Part shown: one piece after another, positions 57,292 through 64,000 of the stretch
How the letters are laid out: each line of letters starts with the position of its first letter
How positions within the stretch are numbered: position 1 is the first letter of the stretch
Assembly (NCBI RefSeq): GCF_910592395.1
Contig: NC_088323.1
Span: forward strand, 5,704,001-5,768,000
Reading direction: 5' to 3'
DNA from: Lineus longissimus
Taxonomy: Eukaryota; Nemertea; Pilidiophora; Heteronemertea; Lineidae
DNA length: 64,000 nt
Notes under the pieces: generated by a model
The model's database searches: none
The model's input: the letters and a program-made list of their open reading frames with translations, nothing else
What the model was told of the DNA's origin: nothing
Translations under genes and position numbers: made by a program

Positions 57292-59278
57292 GTAAGGCTG
57301 ATTGATTGAGAAAATCAGGGATGGCTTTAGTAAAGGTGGGAGCACACCGAATGACTCATGGCAAAATCATGTCACAGAGATCTCTAAAATACTATTTTGA
57401 AAAACGATCGTTGTGTTTTGTTCGCAGCATTTCGTCATCTTAGTCTTCGATGACACAATGCCACAAATAAAAACATCCGATTACTTGACGTAAAAAAAGA
57501 TTTCGAAAACCTCTGCGACATAATCTTCCAGTCATTTATACCTCTGTGTGCTCCTGGCTTTTAGAGGGATCGGTTAGGTGTGGATTCTTTCAATTGAAGG
57601 GTTTTTAGTGCCGGTCAGAAGTTACATTTCTCGTCCAATGCAACAGTACAGTATTTCACTAGAGCATGTTTACATGAAATTCATAATGTGAGGTGTCCTT
57701 GAAAGTTAAATGAAACATGCAAGGTGTGCCAGAAGAATGAGGCAGAGTGTGAAGATGGTGTTACGGAGATGTTGGGCGCAACAAGGAATTTACTTCTGAC
57801 CAGTACGATGTTTGGTTTCGGACTTTGGATTTCTTGTTGTTTTAGTGCGTGAAGGCTGCATGCTAGGGCATATCATGTTGAGAAATCTAGCCATGGCATG
57901 TTTGTCGGGATTTGTCGATAGAAGTCGCGTCTGATATCTCTTCTTATTGGGATTCTCCATGGCGCTGTACCAAGTTACAGCAGCAGGTGGCGCCGCTGGG
58001 AACTTATTTGAAGTTTTGCTGTGGGGTTTGTTCTTGCACTGTCTGTTTTATTGTGTTCCTTCTGGGGGTCTATTGTTTTTGTTTGGGCCTTCTCGTAAAA
58101 TGGGTCTGGTTTCCCGGGTTGGTGGTGCGTTTTCTCTCTAAATACTAATAACGTGTGTGGTATACAATGTACATGTGTACTGTAAGCTTGCCCTTCTATG
58201 GTTGAAAACAAAAAAATGATAATGATGGCCAGAGTCCTCTATTAAAACTTGTGTACATTACATGTACATTGTTGTGCATATGTTTTGGTAAAAAAAGTAC
58301 ACCTTGGACCAATCAATCTGCACAAAATTTTGAAGAACCCTTTGCCAATAGCATAATAAAGTTTTAAAAAATTCCAATACCGATTGCCTGAGAAAAAAAT
58401 ATTTCCGTACACCATATCCATCAAAACGTCACTGCCGCATTGATATGGCCCTGTCAAAGTACAAGTTCTAAACTGACCAGTGAGACCACATTTTCTTAAA
58501 TATATTATCAAAAAGCATATTTCTGTGATGGCCTGACTCTGTAGATTAAGAATCAACCACAGATTGAGAATTAATTCCACTTTGGTCCATCCCAGCCATG
58601 TATTTACCACAACTTCACATTTTGATAAGCTCTATGTGACTGTGCCACACTTCCGGTCGCGGATGAATACAGGTCTCTGCCCTGATGCACCGGGTTATGT
58701 GTGTGATGATGGTGATCATGAATTTGTTGGAAAGATACTGGTGCATTATACTGTTGCAATCTAATGATATGTGTGACCCATCACAGCAAAACGAGGTGCA
58801 TGTCGCACAGAAGATGAGCCTAAATGACAACAGGAGATAATGGAAGAAATTGATGTGCTCAGATTTCACAGAGGCAGATAACAGTTGTCTGCATATCACC
58901 AAACCAAAAAATGTGAAATAAACTTCGAAAAATCTTTAAATGAAAGCCCCCACATTCATACATGTATGTTATTTGACGTATCTTCGCTGATCAAAGCACC
59001 TCCGACTTTGGCAAGCAAACACGTCACAGAGGAGAAACGATTACACTTGTACAAGAAAAACCTGATCTGAAGGACAGAGGACAATGGAAAAGTTTGACAC
59101 TCGAAAGTGAAATTAACCTTTCAATATGAGACTCAAATATTTGCAGAAAAATTCTAAGTGGCTTTCTACAAACAGACTTGGATGTAGCATACACTTGTGA
59201 TGTATACGAATTACTTGAATATTTGGTCGAAATATCCATGTCAATAGGTACCATGCCATCAGTGCCCGGGACAGTGCC

Positions 59279-59400
59279 TGGGCTGTCGGTGTGGCACAGT
59301 GGAAACATCAGGGCCTGTCACCTCTGAGGTCCCGGGTTCAATTCCCGGTCAGTCTAGGTACACTCATGTGATAGAGAAGGCACTTCTCTTCACCAGTGTA
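59279..59400 (+). mobile_element. tRNA-derived SINE (GTGCAGTGGAAACATC family), copy 2
   Basis: GTGTGGCACAGTGGAAACAT and the B box GGGTTCAATTCCCGG are intact at tRNA spacing. The body (GATAGAGAAGGCACTTCTCT) matches the copy at 17.64 kb in part. Confidence 0.7.
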
Positions 59401-59429
59401 TGGTTTCCACCAGGGGTCTCTGGTCTCCT

Positions 59430-59587
59430 CCTATCTATTAAGGACACCCTTCTGACTGACAGGTGTTGTCCTTATTAGAGAGGTGTCCTGATTAGAGGAG
59501 GTCAATTTGAGTGAAAACGACCAATATGGGACAGAAACTAGTGTCCTTGATGCAGAGGGTGCCTTAAAAGAGAGGAGAGGTTCCACT
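59430..59587. mobile_element. Pogo/Tigger-like MITE, copy 6
   Basis: TCTATTAAGGACACCCTTCT at the left and GAGAGGTTCCACTATA at the right match the family in the same orientation as copy 5. The outer left TIR is lost. Confidence 0.65.
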
Positions 59588-61488
59588 ATAATGGATGTCC
59601 TATATTAGTTGTCTTAACAAACTGCCGTGCATCTGGTGTAAAACACGATAACTGAAGTTTCAATTTGTAAATCTCAGTACAAACTCGCCCGCCTGTGAAG
59701 TTGACACAAAGTAGGCCCTAGATCAAAGCAAAGCGAGGCCTTTAGAAATGCGCACTTAGTTCATTGTGTAAGACTAGGCTCGTTTACATAGAGTTTAGAG
59801 AAGAGTAATGACATGACAAACCCATTATCGAGAAGAATGTCCTCGGACAAAGCGTTTGTTCAAGTGTCAAATACTCCCGAGCCTCTGCTCGAGTGGGAAA
59901 GGTATTCATTCATAAATACCATGTGATTTGTCAAGCGATAGTCAGCTAAAGCATTTATAGACCTGGCCGGTTTTTTTTGGCACAGGTTGGTATGTTGCCC
60001 AACCCCTTCCTGGCATGTTTTCGGACAAAAATCCGATTGACACATGATAAGGGAAGATGCGTCGCCATGAATGAAGTCTACAATGTATGGCTATAAAAGG
60101 AGAAGCAGAGTTAGAAACTTTAAAAAAAATTTCAATCAGTGACTAATGAGACTCTTTGACAGCGGTGTGTTTATAGCTCTGCAGTTTGTCGAAATCAAAC
60201 CTGTTGTAAATAATCTAGCATGAAAAATATCCAGTTCTTCAACTTGACACAAGATGCCTCTAGTAGTCGCAATATATCCAGTCTCAATAATCCTTTGATT
60301 ACAAAGCGATTTAGAAATATAATCTGCTTTAACTGTTGACATTGGCATTCCTATTAGTTGTCACCTATATAAGAAAGGCTTATTTTATATTTAAGCCATT
60401 CAGGGCTTAATTTGGGCCTTTCATCTCAGGCCAATTTCATTCAGTTTTTAAAACGATAATAAAAATTAAGTGACAGATATTGCAGTGCGGGCTTTATAAA
60501 CCTGAAAGAATACACACCTCTGCTGCATAGTATTTTGAAAGATTTCATTTTTCTTGTCAGAATTTTTCTGTTGGTTGGTTTCCTGCTCAAGGTTCTACTC
60601 ATAATATTGAAACCTTGTTTGAGTGTCAAGCAGTACATAAGATCATTACAGACTATGACTATTTTCAAATACAAGTTGAACCTGCATGTCACCAGGTGAA
60701 GACGCAACATCCTAAATCAACCAACACAAGTCCGCGTTTCCTTCCACAAAATATTTCTTTTCCGTTGACCTCCTTTTTGTCAAAATGGTGAGTCTGGCAG
60801 TAAAAGTGGTGATATGTGTGGTCCAATGACTGCTGCATAGATTGTGAGGAAACTACTGTCATGGTCAGAAGTAACAACATGTTGCACGTGATAAAGGCGG
60901 GGTTTCTGACCAGTACTGTACACATGATGGAATAAGCCTACCATGTTTGTAATCACATCTGTATGTGGGGATTCATCAGGTCAACATCAAGTTTGAAACT
61001 GCTGTCTTTGTTTCCAATTTCTACTGTGTTTTGATTGCGATCCCTTTCAACAGGAGCAATTCATACAAAGCGTATTCATGCAACACGTTGTTTGTATTGC
61101 GTTTGTCTGATGTGCCAGATGTCAGATGGCAGTTGGGTGACTTGCTCAAGGTATCATGTTCATACGACAAGTGACTTGCTCAAGGACACATTGTAATCTA
61201 CTTCAAATTAGTCACTTATTCCTGGTACTGATGCCGCAGAAGGTTTTCATGACCTTCACTTACATTGTTCCTGGCCATTACTATTGTTCAGCTGATCAAT
61301 TGAATTAGTCAGCTGTCATGTGATATTAAAATGGAGTCTTTCAGTATTCACCCTCGGACATGCACCTTGGCGTGATTGATATTGCCTGAGCTAATGGCCT
61401 GTACATTTCCTTTCAAGCTCAACTCGTTTGGGTCTATCACGTGTCCAAGCTGCATGCTTCAGTGCTCAGGGCGAGCATTCACATTTCG

Positions 61489-61660
61489 TCATCTATGCCA
61501 GCCAGTTACCCATTTGCTCCTTGGTTGAGAGAAGCAGGTAGGGCTAAGTGTCTTGCTGAAGCACACATAGACGAAACAGTGTTGATCTTTGGAGAGTCGA
61601 ACTCACAGCCTTCTGATTATGAGCCCAGCACTCAAACCACTGGTGACTAAGCCACTGATT
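61489..61660 (-). mobile_element. tRNA-like SINE remnant
   Basis: On the minus strand AGTGGCTTAGTCACCAGTGG (A-box-like) is followed by CTGTGAGTTCGACTCTCC (B-box-like) at tRNA spacing. The body contains CTTGCTGAAGC-type sequence seen in metazoan tRNA-SINEs. Not a functional tRNA. Confidence 0.5.
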
Positions 61661-62998
61661 TTTATTTCGGCAAACTCAAAAACTTCTTCTGTTTCTTTCA
61701 ATCAAAAACAATTTTATATTTGCAAATTGATATCTTTATAATCATATTCTCAAACACTGCAAAAATAAATGCCGGTAAAAATGAGTCAGTTTACAGATGT
61801 GACTTGTTCCTGCCGAGAATATGGAAACACATCGCATCTCCTGCTAGGTTTGCACACAAGAAGCCTCTGTGGTGAGGTTTATATTGAATCTATTTATAGC
61901 CACATCTCGGCTTTGATCTTCAGTCATTAACCCGACCAGGTGTAAACTATAACTCAGACCTGACTGGCTAGCTTTTAATAGCGTTAGCATATGACCCCAG
62001 AGCTATGGCAGGCAGGGGATGTTTAGAGGATGAACAATGCCGTATCATGATTTCTTTGCTTGAACCTGACCAGCAGCAAGTCAAGGCGTTTGGTAGAGGG
62101 GAGTATGTAAAAAGTATCAGAAATTTGAGGATTTGAAGAATTACACCTTCCCTCTAATAAGAGAAGCTTTTTCAAGCTTTAGTATTTTCAATTGTAGAAA
62201 ATCCCCAGCCTCTTTTATAAGATGTTAGCATGCTGAGCTGTTAGCATCTGGGAATAAATGGTTACCCAAGCTAACACCAGGTGTGTTTGCAAGTAACACC
62301 AAAGTCGATCGGGCTGAAGCATCCAAGCTGAGTATTGTCTTGGACAAGTGTCTTTTTTGACAGTAAGCTGAAATAATTGAAGACAACACAAGAAAGGAAT
62401 TGACAAAAGTAAATTAGGACAGGCAAAACTCTTTATTGTCCTCTACTGTAAGTCTGAAAATCTGGCAAAATGTACCTGAAGAATACTGTTTTAGTGACCC
62501 TCGGGAGGCATTTGCCCCCTGCCCTAGGCCCTATACCTACGGCGCTCCTTATTTCAAATTTATGAATAAATTGAACCGGTTATAATGACGAAAAATGATG
62601 AACTGTTCAAAGGGACATTCGGGTGAGGCCATGCATGCCACCCCCAAAAAATTCCTCCTGGGTGTCCAAATTCATTGTCCCGCCACCCACAGGAGGGCAG
62701 AGCGCCAGGCAGGAGGGACCCTAATTTAGACACATTTGATGGCTCCCCATGCAGTGATGGGTCCGATGCATGCGTTGAGCCAACTGAATGGGTATGAGAG
62801 TGAATGCACAGCATGTTGTAGTGGAGCCTCAGTTTGGATTCACTAAGCTGGTTGGCTGACCGAGTACCATTGTCTGCGTGTGTATTGCAATACTCTATGC
62901 TGTACACACGACATTGTACATAGACGCACAGGGGTGGAAGGAGCTGCTTTATAGTGGAAATATTAGGGGCATGAAAAGGACTTTTTAAGGGCTTTCCT

Positions 62999-63100
62999 AT
63001 GATGGCTTTAATAAACGGAGGACCCCAGATCACCAGATATCAACAGAGGCCTGATATCATAAATTTCAACGGAAATCAGTATGCAGGAAACCAATATAGG
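62999..63100 (+). CDS. Candidate alternative first exon (34 residues)
   Basis: ATGATGGCTTTA opens a 102-nt frame (MMALINGGPQITRYQQRPDI then INFNGNQYAGNQYR) ending at a strong GTAAGTTTTT donor in phase 0. An in-frame stop lies nine codons upstream and I see no good acceptor, so this is likely a first exon with its own promoter. N/Q/Y-rich composition resembles the exons at 45.4 and 49.95 kb, so it may be another 5' end of the same gene. Unrecognised. Confidence 0.5.
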
Positions 63101-63584
63101 GTAAGTTTTTTGTCGGGCTGTCAGGGCCCAAGCCCGAACCCGGATATTCATTCTATACTCTGCTGTCAATGCTTTCTCTTTGTGAGTGAAGAGCCATTCC
63201 CTTTGAACAGTGATCTCGGTTATTTTGACTTTGCATATATTTTACCGTGTTTGTATGCATAGTTTATCTATCTTTTATTGACGTTGTATACTTTTCACAT
63301 AGAGTTGTATGGCCTTGAGAGCTACAGTATGTTTTCAGTGTATTTGTAGTGTACTAAAGTAATCAATGGTTGGCTCTCCGTAATGAACAGCCGTACAGTG
63401 TGTACAATGTATGTGTACATAGGACGGGTTTGATAGGGTACGCAAAGTTATCAGATATTGTGGTCATAAAAATTGACTCATAAAAAGGCTTGTCCTTCTT
63501 GGTAGACTATCTGAAAGAAAATGAATAAGGATCTTCCTGCTTGATGTTGACATCAAATTGTGGGGGAGGGGGGGGGTTCCAAAT

Positions 63585-63690
63585 GACAGAGGTGTCCTGT
63601 TAGGAGAGGTCAAATTGAACGGAAACAACCAATTTGGGACCGGAAAGAGTGTCCTTAATAGAGAGGTGTCCGCTAAGGGAGGTTCGACTG
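63585..63690. mobile_element. Pogo/Tigger-like MITE, copy 7, truncated
   Basis: Contains AGGTGTCCGCTAAGGGAGGT and ends TCGACTG next to TG; the left part is lost in a G-rich run at 63561-63576. Confidence 0.65.
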
Positions 63691-64000
63691 TGTAACAATT
63701 TAAAGTCAGATAGTTTTGTTGTGTATGATTGTTCACATCATATGGATTTATGTTCAGAAATACTTCATAAACCTATCAGATGTAATTTAGAATTTATGGC
63801 ATTTCCCAGGCCTTTAGGCTAATCCTGTTGTACTGTTGAATACAATGCTAGCATGCACCTGGGGTAAGCCTATAACTTGGCAACACCCATTGCTAATGGT
63901 AGTGCATGGCTAAGGGTTTGATGTCATTACTGCTGATAAGCATTTGCTATGCAGCTGAGCCAACTCTTTTATCTTTACAGGAATGTGTGGGGGGGGGGGT

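Larger units (their letters stand above)
57292..64000. other. Presumed intronic or intergenic DNA to the window end
   Basis: Apart from the listed elements and the 63.0 kb exon nothing coding is supported. The last 20 bases follow a good acceptor (TTTTATCTTTACAG ending at 63980), so a further exon may start at 63981; the window ends in a poly-G run that prevents judging it. Confidence 0.3.

Noticed and set aside
62560-63033. 157-residue minus-strand frame
   Set aside because: No domain, biased low-complexity segments, and it overlaps a well-bounded plus-strand exon.

Overview
This is animal nuclear DNA: protein genes are split into many short exons with GT/AG introns, intergenic stretches are long, and tRNA-derived SINEs, miniature inverted-repeat elements and satellites are abundant. 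The TIR-STING fusion gene and the repeat types point to an invertebrate, most likely a spiralian such as a mollusc or brachiopod. The phylum is an inference; nothing in the window fixes the species. Exons were joined by hand from splice sites, reading phase and family homology, so single ends may be off by a base.

Layout. (1) 0.47-12.9 kb, minus strand: a complete 23-exon ABCB1-like (P-glycoprotein) full transporter of about 1407 residues with an unusual acidic N-terminal extension. (2) 14.7-22.3 kb, plus strand, head-to-head with it: a complete 12-exon SLC38A11-like amino acid transporter of 506 residues. (3) 22.3-29.6 kb: gene-poor, repeat-rich DNA with two copies of an inverted-repeat element containing a tRNA-like segment, a LINE 3' end and a SINE. 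(4) 29.6-36.4 kb (5' UTR perhaps to 38.6 kb), minus strand: a 13-exon gene for a predicted 835-residue TIR-STING-TIR-STING protein, the highlight of the window. (5) 38.7-64 kb, plus strand: scattered small exons, all in phase 0, that look like the 5' part of one or more very long genes with several alternative first exons. The product is P/Q/Y-rich and I do not recognise it.

The main discovery candidate is gene 4. Two TIR and two STING ligand-binding domains lie in one chain with no transmembrane segment. The two STING pockets keep different halves of the canonical cyclic-dinucleotide contacts, which suggests an intramolecular, asymmetric pseudo-dimer. A second theme is that four places carry tandem duplications that copy an exon edge together with its splice site (ABCB exons 3, 18 and 23; SLC38A11 exon 9), leaving decoy splice sites. 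The transporters and the TIR-STING gene share no evident pathway; their adjacency is probably incidental.
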